Source of the DNA: Bacteroidales bacterium
GTDB taxonomy: Bacteria > Bacteroidota > Bacteroidia > Bacteroidales > WCHB1-69
DNA length: 43,271 nucleotides
Direction of reading: 5' to 3'
Assembly (NCBI GenBank): GCA_028684405.1
Contig: JAQUGA010000002.1
Location: 1 to 43,271 of the forward strand
In this document: in pieces, positions 7,032 through 15,490 of the stretch
Layout: each line of letters opens with the position of its first letter
Position numbering within the stretch: the stretch's first letter is position 1
Program-made: the position numbers and the translations under genes
The notes under the pieces: generated by a model
Database searches by the model: none
Seen by the model: only the letters and a program-made list of their open reading frames with translations
What the model was told of the DNA's origin: nothing

Positions 7032-7589
7032 ATGAAAAAAAGAACTTTTATACCTTTTGTCATCTCCGTAATTTTGGTGATTTTATCTGTTCAATCATGC
7101 GGACCATCGTATTCCGAAGAAATTGATGACATTGACTCCATGTTGACCCTTTTAAACGAAAAATCAAAACAATTACAAGAATTTCCTGTGGAAATGGTAA
7201 ATGCAAAAAATGATACTTTTTTAGGCATATACGCAGCCATTGATACCGTTTATAACTTCTTAGAACGGGACTCAAATTTTTATACTGTTAATACTTTTAT
7301 CAATTTACAAAAACCTTTGAGACGTCACAAAACAAGAGGTGTAAAATTGATGGAAGATGTTGATTATCAGATTACACAGTTGGAAAATCTGCGCAAAGAC
7401 ATCAAAACAAAAAGCAGATCAAAAGAGGAGATTGAAAGGTATTTGTCTTTAGAATCAGCAGAATGCGAAAAAGTAGTTCAGTTTGCTACTGCATACTATA
7501 ATATGATGAAATCGCAAATTGCAACATTTGATTCATTGTCGCCTCAAATCAAAGAATTAGTCATCCTCTATTCGGCCAATAAAAAATAA
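7032..7589 (+). CDS. Predicted lipoprotein of unknown function
   Basis: I do not recognise the family. The N-terminus MKKRTFIPFVISVILVILSVQSC is a lipoprotein signal: two lysines and an arginine, a hydrophobic stretch, then a lipobox-like VQSC with the cysteine at residue 23. The mature part of about 160 residues is charged and almost entirely helix-forming, with segments such as QITQLENLRKDIKTKSRSKEEIE that could form a coiled coil. The ATG is two bases after the serS stop. The next gene, a TPR protein with a signal peptide, follows after nine bases. The two secreted products may act together at the periplasmic face of a membrane; this is inference from adjacency. Confidence 0.85.
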   Translation: MKKRTFIPFVISVILVILSVQSCGPSYSEEIDDIDSMLTLLNEKSKQLQEFPVEMVNAKNDTFLGIYAAIDTVYNFLERDSNFYTVNTFINLQKPLRRHKTRGVKLMEDVDYQITQLENLRKDIKTKSRSKEEIERYLSLESAECEKVVQFATAYYNMMKSQIATFDSLSPQIKELVILYSANKK

Positions 7590-7598
7590 CTTATTTTC

Positions 7599-9425
7599 AT
7601 GCGTTTTTTCCCAGCTATTTTCCTATTTTTCACCCTGTTTTGTCAATTTCATATTGGATTGGCTCAAAACAGCGAGGAGCAAATGGCTGTGCAGTACTAC
7701 AACAATCGAGAATATGAAAAAGCGGTAGAGCTTTTTGAAAAACTTTATGATAAGCGTCCCGATTCTTATTTTTATTCCTATTTGCTTTTTTCCTATGTCG
7801 AGCTAAAAGATTTTCGCAGTGCCGAACGTTTAGTGAAAAAACAACAAAAGAAATTCCCTCGATTGGCTCGATATAAAGTGGACATGGGCTATGTTTACGA
7901 GTCGAATAATCAAATTTCAAAAGCATCCAAAGAGTATGAAGATGCCATTAAATCGATGCCGGCAGAACGGTTTTACATCAGTGATTTAGCCAATGCGTTT
8001 GCCTCTCGACGACAGCCCGAATATGCCATACAAACGTATCAACAAGGACGAAAATTAATGCGTTCGCCCACCGAATTTACGTATGAAATTGCTGGTATAT
8101 ACGAGCGTCTTGGGCAAATTGAACCCGCCCTGGAAGAATATTTTAAAATCATAGACAACAATCTTCAGGATTTAATAAATGTGCAAAACAGATTGCAAAA
8201 CCTACTGCTCAATGATGAAGATAATTCCATTTATGAAATTATCCGAGTAAACACTTTAAAACAAACACAAAAATATCCCGACAAACTCTCTTTTTCTATA
8301 TTATTGCTTTGGCTTTCGGTTCAAAATTTAGATTTCGAAACAGCACTTTTTCAAGCCAAAGCCATCGACAGAAGGTATAAAGAAAACGGTGATCGAGTTT
8401 TTGATATTGCTAAAGTGGCGGCTCACAACAAACAGTGGGATGTTGCCATTGACGCCTATCAATATCTTCTTGCCAAAGGAAAAGACAATACATTGTATGT
8501 GTTGAGCCAGTTGGAACTGCTCAAAGTGCGATTTGCTAAAATCACCTCTTCGTATCCGGTGCAAATATCAGATATTAAACAGATTGACAAAGAATATTTT
8601 AAGCTTATCAATGAAATTGGGTTTAATCCTGGAATTGCTGATATTATCCGAAACCATGCTCATATTAATGCTTTTTATCTTAATAAAGACCAATTGGCAA
8701 TGCAAATGCTGGACAGTTTAATCGCTTTTCCTGGAATTTCGGCACGCGATAAAGCTTTGTCAAAAATTGATTTGGCTGATATAAAATTGTTTAATGATGA
8801 GGTTTGGGATGCCGCTTTGCTATACGCACAAGTGGACAAAGATTTTCCCAATGATACATTGGGACACACCGCTAAATTTAAAAGTGCAAAACTCTCCTTT
8901 TACATCGGCGAATTTGAATGGGCAAAAGCACAATTGGATATTCTCCGATCGGCTACCACTAGGCTAATAGCCAACGATGCGATGGAACTCTATTTCACGA
9001 TAGATGATAATTTGGACGAAGAAGATGTCACAAATAAGGCTTTGCAAATGTATGCTAGTGCTGATTTATTGATATTCAAAAATCAAGATGAAAAAGCATT
9101 GCAAACCTTGGATTCCATTTTTACAGTTGGTTTATATAATTCGCTTTTTGATGAGGTTTTATATAAAAAAGCAGAGATTAAAGTCAAACAAGGATTGTAT
9201 AACGAAGCCGATAGTTTGCTCAATCGAATGATTGCTTTTTATCCTTCGGAATTATACGTAGATGATGCGTGGTTTTTGCGAGCCGAAATTCAGCACTTTT
9301 ATCTGAAAAACAAAACTAAAGCCATGGAGTTTTATCAGGAATTAATTAGCAATTTTCCAGGTAGTCTTCTTACGCATGAGGCGAGACAGCGATATAGAGT
9401 TTTAAGAGGGGATGCAATAAATTAA
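7599..9425 (+). CDS. Secreted tetratricopeptide-repeat protein
   Basis: The 608-residue protein starts with a signal peptide (MRFFPAIFLFFTLFCQFHIGLAQ, probable cleavage after about residue 23). It continues as repeated helical pairs with TPR character. Examples are AVQYYNNREYEKAVELFEKLYDKRPDSYFY near the start, ASKEYEDAIKSMPA around residue 110, and EADSLLNRMIAFYPSELYVDDAWFLRAEI plus KAMEFYQELISNFPGSLLTHEARQRYR at the end. TPR arrays bind partner proteins, and in Bacteroidota such proteins often work in the periplasm or outer membrane. No catalytic domain is visible. It lies between the lipoprotein gene and rsmA with gaps of nine and ten bases, so it is in the serS operon. Confidence 0.9.
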   Translation: MRFFPAIFLFFTLFCQFHIGLAQNSEEQMAVQYYNNREYEKAVELFEKLYDKRPDSYFYSYLLFSYVELKDFRSAERLVKKQQKKFPRLARYKVDMGYVYESNNQISKASKEYEDAIKSMPAERFYISDLANAFASRRQPEYAIQTYQQGRKLMRSPTEFTYEIAGIYERLGQIEPALEEYFKIIDNNLQDLINVQNRLQNLLLNDEDNSIYEIIRVNTLKQTQKYPDKLSFSILLLWLSVQNLDFETALFQAKAIDRRYKENGDRVFDIAKVAAHNKQWDVAIDAYQYLLAKGKDNTLYVLSQLELLKVRFAKITSSYPVQISDIKQIDKEYFKLINEIGFNPGIADIIRNHAHINAFYLNKDQLAMQMLDSLIAFPGISARDKALSKIDLADIKLFNDEVWDAALLYAQVDKDFPNDTLGHTAKFKSAKLSFYIGEFEWAKAQLDILRSATTRLIANDAMELYFTIDDNLDEEDVTNKALQMYASADLLIFKNQDEKALQTLDSIFTVGLYNSLFDEVLYKKAEIKVKQGLYNEADSLLNRMIAFYPSELYVDDAWFLRAEIQHFYLKNKTKAMEFYQELISNFPGSLLTHEARQRYRVLRGDAIN

Positions 9426-9435
9426 AAACAAATAA

Positions 9436-10197
9436 ATGACACAATACGTCAGAGCAAAAAAACATTTAGGTCAACATTTTTTGATGGACCAAAACATCGC
9501 CCGAAAAATTGTAGATGCACTTCAAGATAAACACAGAGAAACATTGGAAGTAGGGCCTGGAACAGGTGTTTTAACACAGTTTCTGATAGAAGAATTTCCT
9601 CTTTTTCAGGTTTCGGAAATCGATAATGAATCGGTGGGTTTTTTAAGAGAAAAATTTCCAGATTTAAGTATTATTGAAGGTGATTTTTTAAAACTTGATA
9701 TTGCTTCATTATTTAAATCAGAATTAGCCATCATTGGCAATTTTCCATATAATATTTCCAGTCAGATTTTGTTTAAAGTGTTGGAAAATCGCAATTTGGT
9801 AGTAGAAGTGGTAGGCATGTTTCAAAAAGAGGTGGCTCAGCGCATTGCTTCTCCTTCAGGCTCTAAGGAATATGGCATTTTGAGTGTTTTTATGCAAGCC
9901 TTTTACAATATTGAATATCTTTTTTCAGTTTCACCCAATGTTTTTTCACCTCCACCAAAAGTACAATCGGGAGTTGTTCGGTTTCTTCGCAAAGAAAATT
10001 TTGTATTGCCATGCAATGAAAAACTCTTTTTTCAAGTGGTAAAAACAACTTTTAACCAAAGAAGAAAAACCATTCGAAATTCCATTAAACCGCTGGTTTC
10101 AGATCGTGCAAAAATTGATGATTTTTATTTAAACAATCGCCCCGAACAGCTCAATGTAAATCAATTTGTAGAAATTTGTCAAATGATCGAAGCATAA
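9436..10197 (+). CDS. rsmA: 16S rRNA (adenine1518/1519-N6)-dimethyltransferase
   Basis: RsmA (KsgA) dimethylates two adjacent adenines in helix 45 of 16S rRNA with S-adenosylmethionine during late small-subunit assembly. The 253 residues are of normal length. The N-terminal KKHLGQHFLMDQNI is the family signature. The SAM-binding motif is LEVGPGTG (37-44), and the catalytic motif IV is NFPY (102-105), followed by NISSQI. The C-terminal helical domain contains TTFNQRRKTIRNSI, also typical. It is the last gene of the serS operon, ten bases after the TPR gene. The 109 bases that follow carry the next promoter. Confidence 0.98.
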   Translation: MTQYVRAKKHLGQHFLMDQNIARKIVDALQDKHRETLEVGPGTGVLTQFLIEEFPLFQVSEIDNESVGFLREKFPDLSIIEGDFLKLDIASLFKSELAIIGNFPYNISSQILFKVLENRNLVVEVVGMFQKEVAQRIASPSGSKEYGILSVFMQAFYNIEYLFSVSPNVFSPPPKVQSGVVRFLRKENFVLPCNEKLFFQVVKTTFNQRRKTIRNSIKPLVSDRAKIDDFYLNNRPEQLNVNQFVEICQMIEA

Positions 10198-10263
10198 TTT
10201 GAGTCTGTTTTTGATCTGTTTTATAAATTAATTATACAGACAAATGAGCATTAAGTAGCATGC

Positions 10264-10286
10264 CAAAAGTAAAATTGCTACTTTTG
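10264..10286 (+). promoter_or_regulatory. -7 element for the TauE-type permease, within an inverted repeat
   Basis: TACTTTTG at 10279-10286 matches TAnnTTTG and ends 20 bases before the ATG. Its exact reverse complement CAAAAGTA lies at 10264-10271, giving an 8-bp inverted repeat with a 7-base spacer. It could be an operator or simply a second, opposed -7 element. Confidence 0.5.
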
Positions 10287-10306
10287 CAAAGATTTTTTCT
10301 CACAAT

Positions 10307-11092
10307 ATGCAAACTTTCGAAATTATTGCCTTGGTAGTATCTGGACTTTTTGTTGGTTTTATCAACACATTAGCAGGCGGAGGAACTATTATTTCGTTTA
10401 CGGTATTGATGCTTTTGGGACTGCCTGCGAACGTTGCCAACGGAACAAACAGAGTTCCCATTATTTTTCAAAATATTGTTGCAGTTCGCAATTTTAAAAA
10501 GAAAAAAATCCTCGACACTTCCAAAGCTCTCGCTCTTGGAATTCCTACGGTTATTGGCTCAATTTTGGGATCCTTGCTCGTAATTAATATCGACCAGCAA
10601 ATGATCGAAATGTATTTCGGGATCATAATGCTAGTTATGCTTTTCTTTTTAATCTATAATCCGTCGGTTTGGTTAAAAGGAAAAGAAGATTTAATAAAGA
10701 AAAAAACACCGATTTGGATGATGGTCATTTTCTTCCTTATTGGCATTTATGGTGGCGTTATTCATGTTGGAATTGGATATTTTTTATTGATTGGATTGGT
10801 TTTGGGTGCTGGTTATGACTTGGTTAGAGCCAACGCTATGAAAAACCTTTTAGTGCTTTTATATGTTCCGTTTACACTTGTTGTTTTTATAATAAACGAT
10901 CAAGTAAGATGGGATTTCGGGCTGACTCATGCCATCGGAAATATTATTGGGGCGTATATAGCTTCAAAATGGGCAAGCGAGTGGGGTGCCAATTTTGTTC
11001 GATGGATGCTCGTTGTTATCATCTTCTTTTCTTCGCTTCACATGTTTGGTATAATCAATATTAGGGAGGTAATAAGTGGACTTATTCATTAA
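10307..11092 (+). CDS. TauE/SafE family (DUF81) anion permease
   Basis: The family consists of inner-membrane permeases linked to export of sulfite or sulfoacetate and related anions; the substrate here is unknown. The 261-residue protein is very hydrophobic with about eight predicted helices. The first repeat opens with VSGLFVGFINTLAGGGTIISFTVLMLLGLPANVANGTNR. The second half contains GIYGGVIHVGIGYFLLIGLVLGAGYDLVRANAMKNLL. These G-rich, N-containing segments are the two-fold repeat motif of the family. It is the first gene of a small transcript; the next gene starts inside its 3' end. Confidence 0.92.
   Translation: MQTFEIIALVVSGLFVGFINTLAGGGTIISFTVLMLLGLPANVANGTNRVPIIFQNIVAVRNFKKKKILDTSKALALGIPTVIGSILGSLLVINIDQQMIEMYFGIIMLVMLFFLIYNPSVWLKGKEDLIKKKTPIWMMVIFFLIGIYGGVIHVGIGYFLLIGLVLGAGYDLVRANAMKNLLVLLYVPFTLVVFIINDQVRWDFGLTHAIGNIIGAYIASKWASEWGANFVRWMLVVIIFFSSLHMFGIINIREVISGLIH
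11063..11070 (+). promoter_or_regulatory. Strong Shine-Dalgarno sequence deciding a GTG start
   Basis: AGGGAGGT lies six bases before the GTG at 11076. Clear Shine-Dalgarno sites are uncommon in Bacteroidota, so this one supports the GTG as the true start of the following gene although it lies inside the permease gene. Confidence 0.55.
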
Positions 11093-11531
11093 AAAGTTGT
11101 CTTTATTTATTGTTTTTTTTACACTATTTGCTATTCAAGCTCAGGTTCCAAAAGTGTTAACAGTAGAGGAAGTTCCATTCTTCGTTCAGAAAACACTGAG
11201 GGATTTATATCCAAGTGTTGAAATTTTGGAGTGGAGTGAATTTTCTGGAAACTATATAGCAAAAGTTAGATCACAGGATTCGCCAGGACGAATTAATGTT
11301 ACTGGAGGAGGCAGTTTTATCTCCTCAGAATGGGATTTGGAAACAAAGTATTTGCCTTCCAAAATTTCAATTTATATGAAAGAAAATTATCCAAAATATA
11401 AAATTATTCGTCTTTTTGTTGAAAAAAAAGCACAATCAAATTATGTGGTTGAGCTTTATAAAAAGAAAGGAAAATTGAACAAATCATTGGTTTTTAGTCT
11501 TAATGGAGATTTTCTTGAAGAAAGGAAATAG
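11076..11531 (+). CDS. Small secreted PepSY-like (DUF2874-type) protein
   Basis: The 151-residue product has a signal peptide (MDLFIKKLSLFIVFFTLFAIQAQ) and two short repeats of similar build. One is VPFFVQKTLRDLYPSVEILEWSEFSGNYIAKV; the other is LPSKISIYMKENYPKYKIIRLFVEKKAQSNYVVEL. This is the pattern of PepSY-like/DUF2874 periplasmic proteins common in Bacteroidota, whose function is not well defined. The start is GTG within the 3' end of the permease gene (17-base overlap), backed by a good ribosome site. A downstream ATG would remove the signal peptide. The family assignment is moderate. Confidence 0.75.
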   Translation: MDLFIKKLSLFIVFFTLFAIQAQVPKVLTVEEVPFFVQKTLRDLYPSVEILEWSEFSGNYIAKVRSQDSPGRINVTGGGSFISSEWDLETKYLPSKISIYMKENYPKYKIIRLFVEKKAQSNYVVELYKKKGKLNKSLVFSLNGDFLEERK

Positions 11532-11605
11532 GTTTTGATTGATAAAAAATATTTTTTGTGGTTTTACAAATCAGTTGGCACTATTTTAAAAAGAAATGAA
11601 AGCTT

Positions 11606-12280
11606 ATGTACACTATTTTTAAAGTAATTATCTTCTCAATTTTCACAATACTTTCTGCTTATGGTGTAAATGGACAAACTATACCTAGTGAGAACAAGAT
11701 TTTCGGAAAAGTGACAGATATAAAAGGCGAACCTTTAGTTGGAGCCACAATATCAATTGAAAAATCTAATAGAGGAACCGAAACTGATATTGAAGGAAAT
11801 TACTCAATCAAGGTCAGTACAATTGATACTTTAGTTTTCAATTTTGTTGGAATGAAAACTCAAAAAATAAAAGCTGATAAAAAAGAAATAAATGTGCAAA
11901 TGCATCAAGGTGTGGCTTTAAAAGAAGTGTTTGGACCTCCTTATCAACATTCTCAAATTGAAAAAATAGACCCAACAAAAACAGTTGGAACAAAAGATAT
12001 TAAAAATGCTGATAATCCAAAATACAATTTTAATAAAAACGCTAAAAATAGTGAGTATATCATTTATGTTGCGGAATTGAATTCATACGATTTTAATGAA
12101 GAAGATTTGCAATTTCAAGAAAAATTTAGGATAAAATACATGCCAACTCTGAATCCCAATATTGAATATTCAGAGAAATACAACAAACGAACATTCAAAC
12201 ATCTGAAAAAGAAATTTAAAAAATCTTGGCAAAGTGAAATCAGAAAAGATGCAATAGGTTTAGAAAACTATTTAAAATGA
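11606..12280 (+). CDS. Secreted protein with CarboxypepD_reg-like domain
   Basis: A signal peptide (MYTIFKVIIFSIFTILSAYGVNGQ) is followed by a carboxypeptidase-regulatory-like beta-sandwich at about residues 31-105: IFGKVTDIKGEPLVGATISIEKSNRGTETDIEGNYSIKV...LVFNFVGMKTQ. In Bacteroidota this domain often heads TonB receptors, but here no plug or barrel follows. The remaining 120 residues (lysine- and asparagine-rich, many aromatic residues) match nothing I know. The protein is therefore a stand-alone surface or periplasmic protein of unknown role. It lies 74 bases after the PepSY-like gene with no evident terminator between them. Confidence 0.85.
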   Translation: MYTIFKVIIFSIFTILSAYGVNGQTIPSENKIFGKVTDIKGEPLVGATISIEKSNRGTETDIEGNYSIKVSTIDTLVFNFVGMKTQKIKADKKEINVQMHQGVALKEVFGPPYQHSQIEKIDPTKTVGTKDIKNADNPKYNFNKNAKNSEYIIYVAELNSYDFNEEDLQFQEKFRIKYMPTLNPNIEYSEKYNKRTFKHLKKKFKKSWQSEIRKDAIGLENYLK

Positions 12281-12334
12281 GAAATTTGTTATGTAGTTTT
12301 GAATTTCCTTTATGGATAGATTTTTTTCTAAGTA

Positions 12335-13249
12335 CTAAATAAAGAACAAGGCAACACCTGCAACAGCAATTACAGCTCCAATTATTTCAATGGGTCGAAC
12401 TTTTTCTTTGAATAAAAGAATTGAAAAAGGAATAATTAAAACTGGATTGGCAGAAGTGATGGTTTGTACAATTCCTGGATTGGTGTATGTTATCGCAAGC
12501 ATTGAAAAACTGATTCCTAAAAAGGGTCCAAAAAACGCACCTAGTGACAATGTAGCAAATGCTTTGATGTTTTTTACAGCGGTTATAACTTGCTTCCAAC
12601 GTCGTAGATAACTAATAAGTATGATAAATCCGAAAAGTCCAGCGTATAGCCTGATTTGAGTGGCATGAAATGCCGAATCAACATACTGCAATCCAGCTTT
12701 GCTCATAACCAAGCCCGAAGCTTGCCCAACGGCTCCCACCAACGAAAACAGCATTCCTTTGGCCGAATATCGCAAAGCCAATTTTTTTGAACTTATTTCC
12801 CCTTCTTTTTTCTCTTTTTTGCTTATCACAACCATTCCAATACCAATCAAACCCATTATCATTCCCAAAATAGCAATCGAACTCATGGTTTCGCCCAAGA
12901 AAAAGTAACTTAAAACGGCCGCCATTGGTGGCGATAAAGTCATGATCAGCAGTGCAACCCGTGGACCGGTTATAATAAATGCTTTGAAGAGAAATAAATC
13001 GCCCAAAAAGACTCCAATGAAGCCTGAGGTAAGCAGCCAAACCCATCCCATTAAGGGTACATCAACAGGGAAACTGGTTCCTAAAGTTATGGTGCTCCAA
13101 AGTAAAACAAAAAACATTCCAACAATAAGTCTCCAAAAATTGACCGCCAAAGATCCAATTTTTTTACCTGCTGAGGTAAAAGCCAAGGCTGTAAACGTCC
13201 AAAATAATGCTGTTATGACAGCATATATTTCGCCAATGTGTGAATTCAT
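12335..13249 (-). CDS. EamA/DMT-superfamily permease
   Basis: The 304-residue inner-membrane protein has ten predicted helices in two EamA repeats (about 5-140 and 160-304), separated by a lysine-rich loop KKEKKEGEISSKK. The helix after this loop and the end segment NPVLIIPFSILLFKEKVRPIEIIGAVIAVAGVALFFI are typical of drug/metabolite exporters. The substrate cannot be predicted. Its ATG overlaps the gltX stop by one base (TAATG), so translation is probably coupled to gltX. It converges with the CarboxypepD_reg gene across a 54-base gap. Confidence 0.93.
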   Translation of the reverse strand: MNSHIGEIYAVITALFWTFTALAFTSAGKKIGSLAVNFWRLIVGMFFVLLWSTITLGTSFPVDVPLMGWVWLLTSGFIGVFLGDLFLFKAFIITGPRVALLIMTLSPPMAAVLSYFFLGETMSSIAILGMIMGLIGIGMVVISKKEKKEGEISSKKLALRYSAKGMLFSLVGAVGQASGLVMSKAGLQYVDSAFHATQIRLYAGLFGFIILISYLRRWKQVITAVKNIKAFATLSLGAFFGPFLGISFSMLAITYTNPGIVQTITSANPVLIIPFSILLFKEKVRPIEIIGAVIAVAGVALFFI

Positions 13250-14766
13250 TATAGACGAATGGTTTGAATGGCTTTTTCAATACGAAGAGCAGTTTCTTTT
13301 GGTCCAATAAAATCGATGATTTCAAACAAATCAGGACCTTTGGCTTCGCCAACTATAGAAAGTCGCAAGCAATTCATCACTTGACCCATATTTAATTGAT
13401 GGTCTTGGATGTATGCCATCACTTTATCGTGGGCAACTTCCTTGTCAAAAGTAGTTTGATCATTCAGAATATGAGATATTTTTGTTAAAATTTCAGGAAT
13501 CTCAGCACTCCATCTTTTCTTGATTACACTTGCATCATATTGTTCAGGACCCTGAAAAAAGAATATTGTTTGAGGAATAAAATCTTTTACAAAATGGCAT
13601 CTTTCTTTTGTGAGTGCAATTACTTTTGCAAGTTTTTCTTCTGAAGTTCGAATGCCCAACTCTTCGAGCATCGGTTTTAGTTGTGAACTTAATTCTTCAT
13701 CCGATTTACTTATTAAATATTGATGATTGAACCAGCGAGCTTTGTCGAGGTCAAATTTTGCTCCCGATTTGCTAATTCTGTCCAAAGAAAAAGCATCAAT
13801 CAGTTCTTGCATGCTAAAAATTTCTTTTTCCAATCCTGAGTTCCATCCCAGAAGTGCCAAAATGTTTACGACTGCATCGGGGAAATAGCCACTTTCACGG
13901 TATCCTGAGCTTTTTTCACCACTTTGTGGAGAAATCCATTCCAGTGGAAAAACCGGAAATCCCAAACGGTCGCCGTCTCTTTTCGATAGTTTTCCGTTTC
14001 CATCAGGTTTTAGCAACAATGGCAAGTGAGCAAATTGTGGCATGGATGATTCCCATCCAAAACATTGATATAGAAACACATGCAACGGAGCTGAAGGAAG
14101 CCACTCCTCCCCACGAATAACGTGCGTAATTTTCATTAAATAATCGTCTACAACATTTGCCAAATGGTATGTTGGCATGCCATCAGATTTGAATAAAACT
14201 TTGTCATCCAATGTTGAAGTATTCACTTGCACATCACCTCTGATTAAATCGGTCAGATTAATTTCCTGATTTTCAGGCATTTTAATACGGATAACATAAG
14301 GTTCTCCGAGTTCTATTTTGTGCTGAACTTCTTCTTTGCTTAAAGTAAGTGAGTTGTTCAAGCTTAATCGAGTATGCGTATCGTATTGAAATGCTTTTTT
14401 TTCAGCTTCAGCTTTTTTTCTAAGCAAATCCAGTTCTTCCGAAGTGTCGAAAGCATAGTAGGCATTTCCAGAGTCAAGCAACTGCTCAGCAAATGCTTTG
14501 TACATTTCTTTTCGTTCGGATTGCCGATAAGGCTCATATTCTCCGCCTTTGTGAACTCCTTCGTCAAACTCAATTCCCAGCCATGTAAGCGACTCGATGA
14601 TGTATTGTTCGGCTTCTTCCACAAAACGGGTTTGATCGGTATCTTCAATTCGTAAAATGAAAGTGCCATTGTGTTTTTTTGCAAAAAGATAATTGTATAA
14701 AGCAGTTCTAACACCACCAATGTGTAAGGGTCCCGTAGGACTTGGAGCAAAACGTACGCGTACCAT
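13249..14766 (-). CDS. gltX: Glutamyl-tRNA synthetase
   Basis: This class I synthetase charges tRNA-Glu (and in some bacteria tRNA-Gln) with glutamate. The N-terminal Rossmann fold begins VRVRFAPSPTGPLHIGG, with the HIGH-type motif at 15-18. The KMSKS-type loop is KLSKR (259-263). A C-terminal helical anticodon-binding domain ends at 505 residues, a normal length. Whether it also charges tRNA-Gln cannot be told from this window. It is the first gene of a two-gene transcript with the DMT permease, with a -7 element 32 bases ahead of the ATG. Confidence 0.98.
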   Translation of the reverse strand: MVRVRFAPSPTGPLHIGGVRTALYNYLFAKKHNGTFILRIEDTDQTRFVEEAEQYIIESLTWLGIEFDEGVHKGGEYEPYRQSERKEMYKAFAEQLLDSGNAYYAFDTSEELDLLRKKAEAEKKAFQYDTHTRLSLNNSLTLSKEEVQHKIELGEPYVIRIKMPENQEINLTDLIRGDVQVNTSTLDDKVLFKSDGMPTYHLANVVDDYLMKITHVIRGEEWLPSAPLHVFLYQCFGWESSMPQFAHLPLLLKPDGNGKLSKRDGDRLGFPVFPLEWISPQSGEKSSGYRESGYFPDAVVNILALLGWNSGLEKEIFSMQELIDAFSLDRISKSGAKFDLDKARWFNHQYLISKSDEELSSQLKPMLEELGIRTSEEKLAKVIALTKERCHFVKDFIPQTIFFFQGPEQYDASVIKKRWSAEIPEILTKISHILNDQTTFDKEVAHDKVMAYIQDHQLNMGQVMNCLRLSIVGEAKGPDLFEIIDFIGPKETALRIEKAIQTIRL

Positions 14767-14797
14767 ATAATAATAATTTGTTTGATAAAATAGTGTA

Positions 14798-14805
14798 CAA
14801 AAGTA
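14798..14805 (-). promoter_or_regulatory. Promoter -7 element for gltX
   Basis: Reverse-strand TACTTTTG matches TAnnTTTG and lies 31 bases before the gltX ATG. No well-spaced -33 element was found. Confidence 0.55.
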
Positions 14806-14893
14806 ATGATTTTTTATTGATTATATTTTCAAAATTATATTATTGGTTTTCTGAGACTTGAATTAATTAATAAGAAAATAAATGGAAAAGGCA

Positions 14894-14922
14894 TTGTATT
14901 ATCCCTGAAAAGTGTATTTTTG
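14894..14922 (+). promoter_or_regulatory. Promoter for ssb (-33 and -7)
   Basis: TTG at 14894-14896 and TATTTTTG at 14915-14922 are 18 bases apart, close to the Bacteroidota -33/-7 arrangement. The -7 element overlaps the TTG that the ORF track uses as the ssb start, which argues for the later ATG. Confidence 0.6.
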
Positions 14923-14946
14923 TTATTGAATTTTAAAACAAGAGAA

Positions 14947-15420
14947 ATGGCAGGAATCAACAAAGTTATTTTAGTAGGGAATTTAGGGAAAGATCCCGAC
15001 ACATTTACGTTTGAAGGCGGAGCTAAAAAAGTCAGCTTTTCGCTTGCTACAACCGAACAGTACAAAGACAGCAAAGGTGAAAAACAAAAAATCACAGAAT
15101 GGCATAATATTGTTTGCTGGAGAGGATTGGCTGATATTGCTGAGCAGTTTTTACGAAAAGGCATGCAAGTTTATCTGGAAGGGAAAATTCGTACGCGCTC
15201 ATGGGAAGATAATGGAACTAAAAAGTACATTACCGAAATTGTTGCCGATAATTTTCAAATGCTGGGCTCCAGAGCCGACAATGAAAACCTAGGGCATAAC
15301 AATCCTCAAAATAAAGAGACGCATGCTAGTAGTGCTCCAACAACGCAAGCAGAGTCTACAGCCGCTAGTCAGGGTGCGATGAACAATGAAGCACAAGAAG
15401 AGGACGATCTGCCTTTCTAG
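14947..15420 (+). CDS. ssb: Single-stranded DNA-binding protein
   Basis: SSB coats single-stranded DNA and recruits replication and repair proteins through its C-terminal tip. From the ATG at 14947 the protein is 157 residues and begins MAGINKVILVGNLGKDPD, the conserved OB-fold start. The fold continues through FSLATTEQYKDSKGEKQKITEWHNIV and GMQVYLEGKIRTRSWED. A flexible linker rich in N, T, S, A and Q follows, and the tip is EEDDLPF, the canonical protein-interaction motif. The ORF-track start (TTG at 14920) adds nine residues and lies on the promoter, so I reject it. It is a single-gene transcript facing away from gltX. Confidence 0.97.
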   Translation: MAGINKVILVGNLGKDPDTFTFEGGAKKVSFSLATTEQYKDSKGEKQKITEWHNIVCWRGLADIAEQFLRKGMQVYLEGKIRTRSWEDNGTKKYITEIVADNFQMLGSRADNENLGHNNPQNKETHASSAPTTQAESTAASQGAMNNEAQEEDDLPF

Positions 15421-15442
15421 AAAATAATCCGAAATAATTTAT

Positions 15443-15469
15443 GAAAGACATTGGCTTTCAGTGTCTTTC
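15443..15469 (+). terminator. Hairpin after ssb, possible terminator
   Basis: GAAAGACA pairs perfectly with TGTCTTTC across an 11-base loop in the 70-base gap between convergent ssb and the PLD gene. No T-tract follows directly, so termination is uncertain. Confidence 0.4.
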
Positions 15470-15490
15470 GTGAGTTATAAGAGGAGGGAG

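Noticed and set aside
12678-13046. 122-aa minus-strand ORF within the DMT permease gene
   Set aside because: It is an alternate-frame shadow of a ten-helix permease with no family features or ribosome site.
14920-14946. N-terminal extension of SSB from a TTG start
   Set aside because: The extension lies over the -7 promoter element and precedes the canonical MAGINKV start.
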